Positions 1-7,658 of a stretch of 64,000 nucleotides of DNA are shown here, in pieces. The stretch is from F23-B02 sp946405205 (GTDB lineage Bacteria; Bacillota; Clostridia; Oscillospirales; Oscillospiraceae). Both the position numbers and the translations under genes were made by a program. Position 1 is the stretch's first letter, and each line of letters starts with the position of its first letter. The stretch covers positions 36,855 to 100,854 of the forward strand of contig CAMJGL010000005.1 in assembly GCA_946405205.1 (NCBI GenBank), written 5' to 3'. Under the pieces are notes generated by a model, which did no database searches, was not told where the DNA came from, and saw only the letters and a program-made list of their open reading frames with translations.

Positions 1-1458
1 GCGGGTCAGTATCTCGGGCTCTGACAGCATGCTGTTGTCCCAGGATGACAGGGTCACGACTATGACGACCATGCCGTCCTCGGCAAGCCTGTGTCTGTCG
101 CGCATGACAACGCTGCCGACGTCTCCGACGCCCATACCGTCGACCATGACCGCGCCTGACTGAACGGCGCCGTTGACCTTAATGCTTTTCTTAGACAGCT
201 CGATGACCTTGCCGTTTTCGGCAATAACGATATTTTTCGGCTCTATCCCCATGAGCTTTCCGAGCTCAGCATGCTTTACCAGCATACGGTATTCGCCGTG
301 GACGGGAATAAAATACTTTGGTTTTACAAGAGCGAGCATCATTTTCTGCTCCTCCTGCGACGCATGGCCGGATACGTGAAGCTCGGTATTGCGGTCATAA
401 ATGACCTCTGCGCCCTTATGGAACAGCTCATCAATAACCTTGCTTATCATATTCTCGTTGCCGGGTATCGCCGAAGCCGAGATTATGACTCTGTCGCCAG
501 CCTGAATATTGATCTGGCGGTGTTCGGAGAATGCCATGCGGTAAAGCGCCGACATGGTTTCACCCTGGCTGCCGGTGGAGATGATGACCACTTTTTCCTT
601 AGGAAGCTTATTTATTTGGTTAATGTCCACAATCACGTTTTCAGGGACGTTTAGATAACCCAGCACGGTTGCGACGCGGAGGATATTCTCCATGCTTCTG
701 CCGGTTATGCCGACCTTGCGCTTATACTTTGCGGCAACGTCAATTATCTGCTGAAGCCTGTGGACATTCGAGGCAAAGGTAGTAATGATTATCCTTTGAT
801 CGCAGTTTTTAAACAGCATATCAAAGGTCTCGCCCACCTTGCGCTCTGAGGCGGAATGTCCCGGCTTTTCAACATTGGTAGAATCGCTGAGAAGTGCCAG
901 AACGCCCTCGTTGCCGAGTTGGCCGAGGCGGGGCAGATCGATCATATTGCCCTGAACGGGCGTAACATCGATCTTAAAGTCGCCTGTGTGTATGATGGTA
1001 CCGAGCGGCGTTTTGATTGCAAGTGCCACCGCGTCCGCTATACTGTGGTTAACGTTTATAAATTCTATGCTGAAGCAGCCGAGGCGGAATACATCTCCGG
1101 CCTTCTTTGTGAAGATCTGAGTATTATAAAGCAGATCGTGCTCCTCAAGCTTTAGCTCAATAAGCGCGGCCGTAAGAGGAGTAGCGTAGATTGGTACGTC
1201 AAGTTCTCTCATGACGTATGGCACTGCGCCGATGTGGTCCTCATGGCCGTGGGTGAATATAATTCCCTTGACGCGGTCGGCATTTGATTTGAGATACGTT
1301 ATATCCGGAATAACGATGTCGATGCCGTACATTTGCTCGTCAGGGAAACCCAAACCGCAGTCTATAACGATTATATCAGTGCCGCATTCGATCGCGGTCA
1401 TGTTCTTTCCTATCTCGCCGAGTCCTCCCAGAGGAATGATTTTAATTTTTGGTGTCAT
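1..1458 (-). CDS. rnj: Ribonuclease J (C-terminus cut by window edge)
   Basis: Metallo-beta-lactamase/beta-CASP ribonuclease J, an endo- and 5'-3' exonuclease that matures rRNA and turns over mRNA in the cytoplasm. The start ATG at 1458 follows a strong AGGAGG (1465-1470). The N-terminus has the family start (MTPKIKIIPLGGLGEIGKN) and the zinc-binding motif HGHEDHIG near residue 75. The last readable residues (VQSG..VMVDGMGVGDVG) match the C-terminal region of the family. 486 codons are present against about 555 usual, so the stop lies outside the window. It follows recR after a 146-base gap and is probably the last visible gene of the rpe-recR-rnj group, perhaps with an extra promoter of its own. 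Whether it is RNase J1 or J2 cannot be told from this piece. Confidence 0.95.
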   Translation of the reverse strand, partial: MTPKIKIIPLGGLGEIGKNMTAIECGTDIIVIDCGLGFPDEQMYGIDIVIPDITYLKSNADRVKGIIFTHGHEDHIGAVPYVMRELDVPIYATPLTAALIELKLEEHDLLYNTQIFTKKAGDVFRLGCFSIEFINVNHSIADAVALAIKTPLGTIIHTGDFKIDVTPVQGNMIDLPRLGQLGNEGVLALLSDSTNVEKPGHSASERKVGETFDMLFKNCDQRIIITTFASNVHRLQQIIDVAAKYKRKVGITGRSMENILRVATVLGYLNVPENVIVDINQINKLPKEKVVIISTGSQGETMSALYRMAFSEHRQINIQAGDRVIISASAIPGNENMISKVIDELFHKGAEVIYDRNTELHVSGHASQEEQKMMLALVKPKYFIPVHGEYRMLVKHAELGKLMGIEPKNIVIAENGKVIELSKKSIKVNGAVQSGAVMVDGMGVGDVGSVVMRDRHRLAEDGMVVIVVTLSSWDNSMLSEPEILTR

Positions 1459-1589
1459 ATATTACCTCCTGAATGAGTGTTATTTCCGAAAATGAAAGTA
1501 AAGGGGCTCCTCGTTGTATCTGTCCTGTTTCACAGAATACAGCGAAGCCATCCCCCCCAATATTCGGTATGTAATGTGTCTGTAAAGGG

Positions 1590-1618
1590 ATTATATCCCG
1601 TTTGCTACATTTCAATTC
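1590..1618 (-). promoter_or_regulatory. Possible promoter for RNase J
   Basis: A perfect -10 TATAAT (1590-1595) sits in the recR-rnj gap. Seventeen bases upstream is only a poor -35, GAATTG (1613-1618), and TTGAAA lies too close at 14 bases. The rest of the 146-base gap (1459-1604) shows no clear hairpin or reading frame. Confidence 0.3.
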
Positions 1619-2210
1619 TGCCCTCAAGGGCGCGAAGAAGCGTTGCATCATCGGCAAACTCGAGATTTGACCCGACGGGAATGCCGTATGCAAGTCTGGT
1701 GACCTTTACGTCAAACGGCTTTAAGAGCCGTGAAATGTACATAGCGGTAGCCTCACCCTCGGTATCGGGGTTGGTCGCCATGATTATCTCGCTGATCTCG
1801 CTGTCATCAGCCGCTACACGCTTTAAAAGCTCGCTTATCTTAATATCGTCCGGCCCGACATGGCTGATGGGAGAAAGAACTCCGTGAAGCACGTGGTATA
1901 CGCCGTTATATTCATGGCTGCGCTCGATAGACAAAACGTCCCGCGGCTCCGAAACTACGCACACAGTGCTTTTATCACGCTTATTGCTGCCGCAGACAGA
2001 GCATACTTCCCCCTCGGTCAGGTTCTGACACACCTTACAGCAGCAAACGCTCTTTCGGGCATCCCAAATTGCGTTGGCAAAGCTCTCGGCCTCACCCTCG
2101 GGCAGGGATAGAACATGGAAAGCAAGCCTCTGGGCGCTCTTTTTCCCGACGCCGGGCAGAGAGGCAAATTTGTCTATAAGGTTTTCAAGGGAAGCAGGAA
2201 AAAACGGCAT
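1605..2210 (-). CDS. recR: Recombination mediator RecR
   Basis: RecR acts with RecO and RecF to load RecA on gapped DNA during recombinational repair. The 201-residue length is standard. The helix-hairpin-helix (LPGVGKKSAQRLA) lies near residues 18-30, the four-cysteine zinc finger (CKVC..CSVC) near 57-72, and the Toprim domain follows (SEPRDVLSIE, ATNPDTEGEATA). Start ATG 2210 has GGAG eight bases upstream. It lies 15 bases after rpe and is probably co-transcribed with it. The usual partners dnaX and the YbaB/EbfC gene are not next to it here. Confidence 0.97.
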   Translation of the reverse strand: MPFFPASLENLIDKFASLPGVGKKSAQRLAFHVLSLPEGEAESFANAIWDARKSVCCCKVCQNLTEGEVCSVCGSNKRDKSTVCVVSEPRDVLSIERSHEYNGVYHVLHGVLSPISHVGPDDIKISELLKRVAADDSEISEIIMATNPDTEGEATAMYISRLLKPFDVKVTRLAYGIPVGSNLEFADDATLLRALEGRIEM

Positions 2211-2225
2211 ATACTTTTCTCCAAA

Positions 2226-2879
2226 TCAAGCGTTTCTTATTGCAGCGATCTGCGCGGCGCGGTCAGGTTTTCCGAAAACGGCACTCCCGGCGACGAGGAC
2301 GTCGGCCCCGGCGTCCTTAACGAGCCTTGCTGTGACGGGATCCACTCCGCCGTCAACCTCAAGCTCGCAGTCAAGACCCCTGCGGTCTATCTCCTTGCGC
2401 AGCTCGGCTATCTTCGGGAGCTGATCGTGCATGAAGCTCTGCCCGCCGAAGCCGGGCTCGACAGTCATAACAAGAACCATGTCAAGGCGGTCAATGAACG
2501 GATACAGGACGGCGGCGGGAGTTTTCGGTTTTACGGAAAGCCCCGCTTTCCTGCCGTTTGCTTTAACGATATCTATTGCCTCTGATATGTTCTGATATGA
2601 ATCGGCCTCAACATGGAACATAACAAGGTCGGCTCCTGCCTTGCAGAAGGCCTCCGCATAGCGCACAGGCTTATCTATCATAAGATGCACGTCAAGAAAC
2701 ATATCGGTGGATTTGCGGACGGATTTGAGTACGGGGATGCCGATGGAAATGTTGGGCACGAACACTCCGTCCATTACGTCAAAATGTATATAATCGGCAC
2801 CGCCGGCTCTTATTTCTTCAATTTCCTCGCCGAGTCTGGTGAAATCCGCAGAAAGAATGGAGGGAGCGATCTTTATCAT
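2226..2879 (-). CDS. rpe: Ribulose-phosphate 3-epimerase
   Basis: Interconverts ribulose 5-phosphate and xylulose 5-phosphate in the pentose phosphate pathway. The 217-residue TIM barrel starts with the family signature IAPSILSADF, has HFDVMDGVFVPN near residue 34 (metal-binding His and Asp), HLMIDKP near 66, TVEPGFGGQ near 140 and EVDGGV near 173. Start ATG 2879 has GAGG eight bases upstream. It is the first gene after a clear promoter at 2988-3016 and a structured leader of about 100 bases, and it leads into recR and RNase J. Confidence 0.97.
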   Translation of the reverse strand: MIKIAPSILSADFTRLGEEIEEIRAGGADYIHFDVMDGVFVPNISIGIPVLKSVRKSTDMFLDVHLMIDKPVRYAEAFCKAGADLVMFHVEADSYQNISEAIDIVKANGRKAGLSVKPKTPAAVLYPFIDRLDMVLVMTVEPGFGGQSFMHDQLPKIAELRKEIDRRGLDCELEVDGGVDPVTARLVKDAGADVLVAGSAVFGKPDRAAQIAAIRNA

Positions 2880-2981
2880 GGCAATAACCTCGGCTTAGCT
2901 TGCAGCATAAAATGATTCAGCGGTCAGGTGCGCGCCGCTGCTTTTATATACGGGGAATGCTCTTATGGGCATTCCCCCATG
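2880..2981 (-). promoter_or_regulatory. Structured leader upstream of rpe
   Basis: Transcription from the 2988-3016 promoter would give an untranslated leader of about 100 bases. It holds a perfect 9-bp hairpin (GGGGAATGC / GCATTCCCC, 2952-2977) and a second 6-bp hairpin (CAGCGG / CCGCTG, 2918-2940). Neither is followed by a convincing U-tract, so this is not a simple attenuator. I do not recognise a known riboswitch class. Confidence 0.45.
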
Positions 2982-2987
2982 TTTATT

Positions 2988-3016
2988 ATTATACTACACA
3001 ATATTTTGATTGGCAA
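2988..3016 (-). promoter_or_regulatory. SigA-type promoter for rpe-recR-rnj
   Basis: TTGCCA (3011-3016), a 17-base spacer, and TATAAT (2988-2993). It lies just past the ybaK terminator, as expected for a new transcription unit. Confidence 0.8.
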
Positions 3017-3049
3017 GAGTATACAAAAAATATTATGTTGTATTGTGCA

Positions 3050-3083
3050 AAAAGCAGGAAAGTAAGTATACTTTCCTGCTTTT
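3050..3083 (-). terminator. Terminator after ybaK
   Basis: Perfect 15-bp inverted repeat (AAAAGCAGGAAAGTA / TACTTTCCTGCTTTT) with a 4-base loop, starting 6 bases past the ybaK stop. The 3' arm ends in a U-run on the minus-strand transcript. It closes the T-box operon. Confidence 0.9.
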
Positions 3084-3089
3084 ACACAT

Positions 3090-3569
3090 TTACTCCTGGG
3101 GCTCAGGGAGCTTGCATACGTCGATCCATTCAAGGGCGTTGGAGTATTTGAACAGCTCATCAAGATCGAGCTCGATAGCGCTGCTCGCGCTTCCAACGGC
3201 GGGAAAAACGGTTGTAAACCTCTTCAGGCTTTCGTCGAGGTAAACGTCAATGCCCTCGTTGATTCCGAAGGGGCACACGCCGCCCACAGGATGGCCTACA
3301 AGCTCAAGGACCTCGTCGGCGGTGAGCATTTTCGCCTTCATATGGAACTTATCCTTGAATTTGCGATTATCGATTCTTGCATCTCCCGCGGCGAGGATGA
3401 GTATGCAGCTGTCATCCTTCTTGAATGACAGCGTTTTTGCGATACGCGCACCTTCAACGCCGAGTGCGAGTGCGGCAAGCTCAACTGTTGCGCTGGAAAC
3501 GGTAAACTCACGAACCCTGTCCTCCATGCCGAACTGCCGGAAATATGCTCTGCCTTTTTCTATTGACAT
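3090..3569 (-). CDS. ybaK: YbaK/EbsC-type aminoacyl-tRNA deacylase
   Basis: Single-domain editing protein of the YbaK/ProX (INS-like) superfamily, 159 residues. Members hydrolyse misacylated tRNA such as Cys-tRNA(Pro) or Ala-tRNA(Pro). The family core is visible: a KTLSFK segment near residue 44, DARIDNRKFK near 62 and the loop VGGVCPFGI near 95. Start ATG 3569 follows GTGGTGA. It lies 13 bases after tyrS and is followed by a strong terminator, so it is the last gene of the T-box operon. Its exact substrate cannot be read from sequence. Confidence 0.88.
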   Translation of the reverse strand: MSIEKGRAYFRQFGMEDRVREFTVSSATVELAALALGVEGARIAKTLSFKKDDSCILILAAGDARIDNRKFKDKFHMKAKMLTADEVLELVGHPVGGVCPFGINEGIDVYLDESLKRFTTVFPAVGSASSAIELDLDELFKYSNALEWIDVCKLPEPQE

Positions 3570-3582
3570 CTTTTATCACCAC

Positions 3583-4803
3583 TTACTTCAGTATTATCTT
3601 GTTATAGTTTTTCTTGCCGCGCCTGATGACAACGCCGCTTTTCAGCTCATCGGCGGTGAAGCTCTTTGCAATATCCGTTACCTTTTCGTCGTTTGCCGAT
3701 ACGCCGCCCTGCTGAATATTTCTGCGGGCCTCGGATTTTGAAGCGCACAGACCGGTCCTGACAAGGGCAGTCATTATGTCCATGGCGCCATCTGCGAGCT
3801 CAGCTTCCGCTATCTCGGTAGTGGGCATATCGCCTCCGCCGGAGCCGCCGAACAGTGCCTTGGCAGAGGCCTCGGCTTTTTTGGCCTCCTCGTCGCCGTG
3901 TACAAGCGCTGTCAGCTCATATGCAAGGATCTCCTTTGCTCTGTTGAGCTGGGAGCCCTCCCACTGCGCCATCTCATCTATCTGCTCAAGAGGCAGGAAG
4001 GTCAGCATACGCAGGCATTTTAGTACGTCAGCGTCGTTAACATTGCGCCAGTACTGGTAAAACTCGTAGGGTGAGGTCTTGTTGGGGTCGAGCCAGACAG
4101 CGCCGGAAGCGGTCTTACCCATTTTCTTGCCCTCTGAGTTAAGGAGCAGGGTTATGGTCATGGCATGAGCGTCCTTGCCGAGCTTGCGGCGGATAAGCTC
4201 CGTGCCGCCGAGCATATTGCTCCACTGGTCGTTTCCGCCGAACTGCATATTGCAGCCGTAATGCTGGAACATATAGTAAAAGTCATAGCTCTGCATTATC
4301 ATGTAGTTGAACTCAAGGAAGCTGAGACCCTTTTCCATGCGCTGCTTATAGCACTCGGCACGCAGCATATTATTAACGGAAAAGCACGCGCCCACATCGC
4401 GCAGCATCTCAATGTAATTGAGCGGCTTGAGCCATGCCGAGTTTCTGAGCATTATAGCCTTGCCGTCAGAGAAATCGATGAATTTCTCCATCTGCCTTTT
4501 GAAGCACTCCGCGTTATGCTGAATGGTCTCCTCCGTGAGCATCTGACGCATATCCGTGCGGCCCGAGGGGTCACCGATAAGCGTAGTGCCGTCTCCGATG
4601 AGGGCGATGGGCTTGTTGCCCGCCATCTGAAGGCGCTTCATAAGGCACAGGGCCATGAAATGACCGACGTGCAGGGAATCGGCGGTGCAGTCAAAGCCGA
4701 TGTAGAAGGTGGCTTTGCCGTTATTTATCATTTCCCTTATCTCGTCCTCGTTTGTTACCTGAGCGATGAGCCCTCTGGCAACCAGTTCTTCGTAAATCTC
4801 CAT
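3583..4803 (-). CDS. tyrS: Tyrosyl-tRNA synthetase
   Basis: Charges tRNA(Tyr) with tyrosine. This is a class I synthetase of 406 residues. The HIGH-type motif is HVGH near residue 45, the tyrosine pocket includes YMIMQSYDFYY and GGNDQWSN, the KMSKS-type motif is KMGKT near residue 229, and the C-terminus is an S4-like RNA-binding domain (SKSEARRNIQQGGV). Start ATG 4803 has AGGAG eight bases upstream. It is second in an operon behind a tyrosine T-box leader (5229-5475), so low charging of tRNA(Tyr) should raise its expression. Confidence 0.98.
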   Translation of the reverse strand: MEIYEELVARGLIAQVTNEDEIREMINNGKATFYIGFDCTADSLHVGHFMALCLMKRLQMAGNKPIALIGDGTTLIGDPSGRTDMRQMLTEETIQHNAECFKRQMEKFIDFSDGKAIMLRNSAWLKPLNYIEMLRDVGACFSVNNMLRAECYKQRMEKGLSFLEFNYMIMQSYDFYYMFQHYGCNMQFGGNDQWSNMLGGTELIRRKLGKDAHAMTITLLLNSEGKKMGKTASGAVWLDPNKTSPYEFYQYWRNVNDADVLKCLRMLTFLPLEQIDEMAQWEGSQLNRAKEILAYELTALVHGDEEAKKAEASAKALFGGSGGGDMPTTEIAEAELADGAMDIMTALVRTGLCASKSEARRNIQQGGVSANDEKVTDIAKSFTADELKSGVVIRRGKKNYNKIILK

Positions 4804-4824
4804 ATTTATCTCCTAACCTTAATT

Positions 4825-5208
4825 TTATTCTCTTATCATCTTCTCGGCAGTTTCAGCCATGAAGCAGATTATTTCATTACAGTCAATATTGCCCTTTAGC
4901 TCCGAGCATCTGATTTTGCCGTATTTCTCCTCTGCCGCCGCAACGCATTGCTTTGCAAGCTCCGCGATCTTCTGCTTTGCCTCAGCGTCGCTGCCGTCAG
5001 TAAACGGGTAAGCCATGCCGAGCGCCATAACAGCTCCGGAGATCGCGCCGCATACCTCGCCGCTTCTAAGCCCGCCGCCGAAACCGGCTGACATTGCCAA
5101 AGCGGTCTTTTCATCCAAACCGGTCAGCTCTGAACAGGCGGCAAGTACAGCCTGTGCGCAATTATAGCCCTTTTTGTGCCAATACAAAGCTTTTTCTCTG
5201 ATATCCAT
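4825..5208 (-). CDS. C_GCAxxG_C_C family cysteine-rich protein
   Basis: A 127-residue soluble protein of the C_GCAxxG_C_C family (PF09719); function not established. Seven cysteines are at 17, 25, 53, 88, 101, 110 and 115. The family signature appears as GFGGGLRSGEVCGAISG (42-58), and NCAQAVLAAC sits near the N-terminus. The pattern suggests metal or redox-cofactor binding, which is an inference. Start ATG 5208 has CGGAGG. It is the first gene after the tyrosine T-box and directly precedes tyrS by 21 bases, so it is the gene most directly exposed to T-box control. That pairing is unusual. Confidence 0.85.
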   Translation of the reverse strand: MDIREKALYWHKKGYNCAQAVLAACSELTGLDEKTALAMSAGFGGGLRSGEVCGAISGAVMALGMAYPFTDGSDAEAKQKIAELAKQCVAAAEEKYGKIRCSELKGNIDCNEIICFMAETAEKMIRE

Positions 5209-5228
5209 AATACCTCCGAAACTGAAAA

Positions 5229-5253
5229 GCCCCCTGTCCTTCAGACAGAGGGC
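5229..5253 (-). terminator. T-box regulated terminator
   Basis: A 10-bp stem (GCCCTCTGTC / GACAGGGGGC) with a short loop and a following TTTT, immediately downstream of the T-box sequence and upstream of the C_GCAxxG gene. This is the conditional terminator of the T-box switch. Confidence 0.9.
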
Positions 5254-5475
5254 GTAATTAACGCGGTACCACCTCTATGCGCCGGCTCCTCGCAGAACCG
5301 GCCTCCATGAGTTCCAGACTCCGACGCTATATCGGGCGTGACCCGTCACAGCCTACTTGATTCGGTGTGCCGCTCCAAGCCGTATTCACTCGTTACCGCT
5401 CTCCCCTTTTCAGCGTATCAGGGTCTCTCTGTGCAGCGGGAAAACGAGCTACTTGCGCTCTTCATCGCGTTTACT
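5229..5475 (-). ncRNA. T-box leader, tyrosine-specific
   Basis: A tRNA-sensing T-box riboswitch. The conserved T-box core AGGTGGTACCGCG is at 5262-5274 on the minus strand, followed by the terminator hairpin. A stem I region precedes it, and a likely specifier TAC (tyrosine codon) is at 5382-5384 in the context GTGAATACGG. A consensus promoter lies directly upstream. Uncharged tRNA(Tyr) is expected to pair with the specifier and the T-box bulge, stabilise the antiterminator and switch on C_GCAxxG - tyrS - ybaK. The specifier assignment comes from context and the downstream tyrS, not from a folded model. Confidence 0.93.
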
Positions 5476-5481
5476 CAGGCA

Positions 5482-5510
5482 ATTATACTAAACTAAACCG
5501 ACCTTGTCAA
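5482..5510 (-). promoter_or_regulatory. Consensus promoter of the T-box operon
   Basis: A perfect TTGACA (5505-5510), 17-base spacer and perfect TATAAT (5482-5487). The -35 element lies inside the last codons of recN, and the recN stop codon falls in the spacer. Confidence 0.93.
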
Positions 5511-7178
5511 CTTATAATTATCCGCTGCGGCAAGCTGTTCCTCGGCACCCGCGAGCGTCGTTTCCGTAATGATATCGCCGCCGTGCAGCCTTGCAAGCTC
5601 CTTGCGCCTTCCCTGCCTGTCAAGCTCGATGACCTCGGTGTATGTTCTGCCGCCCCGCTCGCTTTTCACGATAAGATCATGACTGTCGGCGATGGCCGCG
5701 ATCTGGGGAAGATGCGTTATGCAAAGCACCTGCTTGCCGCGGGACAGGTCGGACATCTTTTCTCCTACCCTCTGAGCGGCAATGCCGGAAACGCCGGTGT
5801 CGATCTCGTCGAATACCATTGTCTCTATGGGGTCGTTTTTGGAGAACACCGTTTTCATTGCCAGCATTATGCGGCTGAGCTCACCGCCGGAGGCGATCTT
5901 CGATATCCTGCCGAGCTCCATACCGGCGTTCGCGGATATAAGAAAACGAATCTCATCAGCTCCGTTGGCGTCAAAGCCCGTTTTGCTCTCTATGGGCTCA
6001 ATAGCCACGGCAAAACGCACCGAGGGCATGCTGAGATCCCGAAGCTGCGATATTATGCGCTTTTCAAGCTCAAGAGCCGCAGACTTTCTGCGCTTTGTGA
6101 GCTCTGCCGCCTTTACTCTGCAATTGTCGATATGCTTTTCAAGCTGCTTTTCGAGCTTTACGAGCATATCGTCGGCATACTCAAGCTCTGAAAGCTTTCT
6201 CCTGCACTCGTCAAGGTGCTCAAGCATACCTTCCTCATCCATATTGTATTTTCTGCGGAGCTTTCTGAGCAATGCAAGGCGTGTCTCGATATTGTCATAC
6301 TCCTCGGGAGAAAACTCGAGACTGTCCCTGAAGTCGCGTATGCGTTCGGCTGCGTCATAAATGAGCGATGAAGCGTTTTTAATGATATCCGCAGTCTCAC
6401 GCAGATCTTCGGTTATCATAGCCGCTCTGTCCATCATGGCCGCGGCCTCGTCCGTCAAAGCTCCTGCGCTGCTGTCAGCCCCGTACAGTGAGTTGTACGC
6501 GCCGTCGATTGCTTCCGTGAGCTTTTCGGAATTTCGAAGAAGGTCGCGCTTTGCCGAAAGCTCGTCCTCCTCGCCGGGCTTGAGAGCTGCATTTTCAAGC
6601 TCGGCGATCTGGTATTGCAGGCTGTCTGCCATTCGGGCCTTCTCGACCTCATCCATGGACAGCCGCTCTATCTCCCGCTTGCAGGAGACATACTCGCCGT
6701 ATGCGGCCTTATAGGCGCTGAGTTCATCAGATAAGCCGCCGAAGTTGTCAAGATACTCACGGTGGCGGCTTTCATCCATAAGCAGTCTGCCGTCGTTCTG
6801 GCCGTGTATATCAAGAAGGAGTGCGCCAAGCTCCCGAAGCTGTGCAACAGATACGGGATTTCCGCAGACACGGCAGCTGCTTTTTCCGTCCGCGCTTATC
6901 CTGCGCTGAATGATTATCTCATCCTCGGGCTCAATATCGTTCTCTTCAAACCAGCCTTTTGCATTTTCCGATTCAAATACTGCCGACACCGTGCCCTTTT
7001 CCGCGCCGCTGCGCACGAGCTCACGGCTTGTTCTCGCACCGAGCACGGCGCTCAGGGAGTCAACGATGATCGATTTGCCCGCACCGGTTTCGCCGGTCAG
7101 GACAGTCAGGCCGGTTCCAAATTCAATATCGGCTTTTTCAATTACGGCAATATTCTCAATATGCAGCTGTGTAAGCAT
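5493..7178 (-). CDS. recN: DNA repair ATPase RecN
   Basis: SMC-like ATPase that gathers double-strand break ends. It has the usual length of 561 residues. Walker A is GETGAGKS near residue 30, followed by a long coiled-coil centre (about 150-370). The ABC signature is ASGGELSRIMLA near 430, Walker B is VFDEIDTGVSG near 460, and the switch region is CITHLPQIA. Start ATG 7178 has AAGAGG. It follows argR by 15 bases, as in Bacillus, at the end of the dxs-tlyA-nadK-argR-recN run. No separate terminator is visible after it; the next operon's promoter overlaps its 3' end. Confidence 0.98.
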   Translation of the reverse strand: MLTQLHIENIAVIEKADIEFGTGLTVLTGETGAGKSIIVDSLSAVLGARTSRELVRSGAEKGTVSAVFESENAKGWFEENDIEPEDEIIIQRRISADGKSSCRVCGNPVSVAQLRELGALLLDIHGQNDGRLLMDESRHREYLDNFGGLSDELSAYKAAYGEYVSCKREIERLSMDEVEKARMADSLQYQIAELENAALKPGEEDELSAKRDLLRNSEKLTEAIDGAYNSLYGADSSAGALTDEAAAMMDRAAMITEDLRETADIIKNASSLIYDAAERIRDFRDSLEFSPEEYDNIETRLALLRKLRRKYNMDEEGMLEHLDECRRKLSELEYADDMLVKLEKQLEKHIDNCRVKAAELTKRRKSAALELEKRIISQLRDLSMPSVRFAVAIEPIESKTGFDANGADEIRFLISANAGMELGRISKIASGGELSRIMLAMKTVFSKNDPIETMVFDEIDTGVSGIAAQRVGEKMSDLSRGKQVLCITHLPQIAAIADSHDLIVKSERGGRTYTEVIELDRQGRRKELARLHGGDIITETTLAGAEEQLAAADNYKLTRSV

Positions 7179-7193
7179 ATCGTATCCTCTTTA

Positions 7194-7643
7194 TCAGAAC
7201 ATTTCTTCTATCTCGTGGCAAAAAGCCTCTGCTGCCTTGTTGTCCTTCATTGCGAGAAAGGCTGTGTCGTCGCCTGCAAGCGTCCCTGCAAGCGACTCGA
7301 TATGCATCGAATCAAGCGTTGAGCAGGCAGCGGACGCGAGACCGGGCAGGGTCTTGATAACAATGATATTCTGCGCAACAACATATGAGGTCACGCTTTC
7401 CCTGAAAATTTTGCGAAGTCTGATCTCACGGTCGGAGCTCTTGGATTTTCCGCTGACAACGTAGTGGTATTTTCCGTTGCTGCCAAGCTCTTTGACGAGC
7501 TGGAGCTCCTTGATATCACGCGAGAGTGTCGCCTGAGTGCTGCTGACGCCGCGCTGTGCAAGCGCTTGGATAAGCTGCGCCTGGGTCTCAATATCCTGCT
7601 CAGTGATTATCTGCATTATAACGCTCTGTCTTGAAGTCTTCAA
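7194..7643 (-). CDS. argR: Arginine repressor ArgR
   Basis: Arginine-responsive hexameric repressor/activator, 149 residues. The N-terminal winged helix (residues 1-70, with the recognition segment STQATLSRDIKEL) is followed by the arginine-binding oligomerisation domain (GTLAGDDTAFLA near residue 122, with the GDD-type ligand motif). The start codon is TTG at 7643, supported by AGGAGG seven bases upstream. It sits between nadK and recN, a common Firmicute arrangement. No arginine genes are in the window. Confidence 0.95.
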   Translation of the reverse strand: MKTSRQSVIMQIITEQDIETQAQLIQALAQRGVSSTQATLSRDIKELQLVKELGSNGKYHYVVSGKSKSSDREIRLRKIFRESVTSYVVAQNIIVIKTLPGLASAACSTLDSMHIESLAGTLAGDDTAFLAMKDNKAAEAFCHEIEEMF

Positions 7644-7658
7644 TTTAAGGCCTCCTGT

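Noticed and set aside
1442..1693. Open minus-strand frame spanning the recR-RNase J gap
   Set aside because: It overlaps the start of RNase J and the end of recR in another frame, has no good start site and no recognisable domain.
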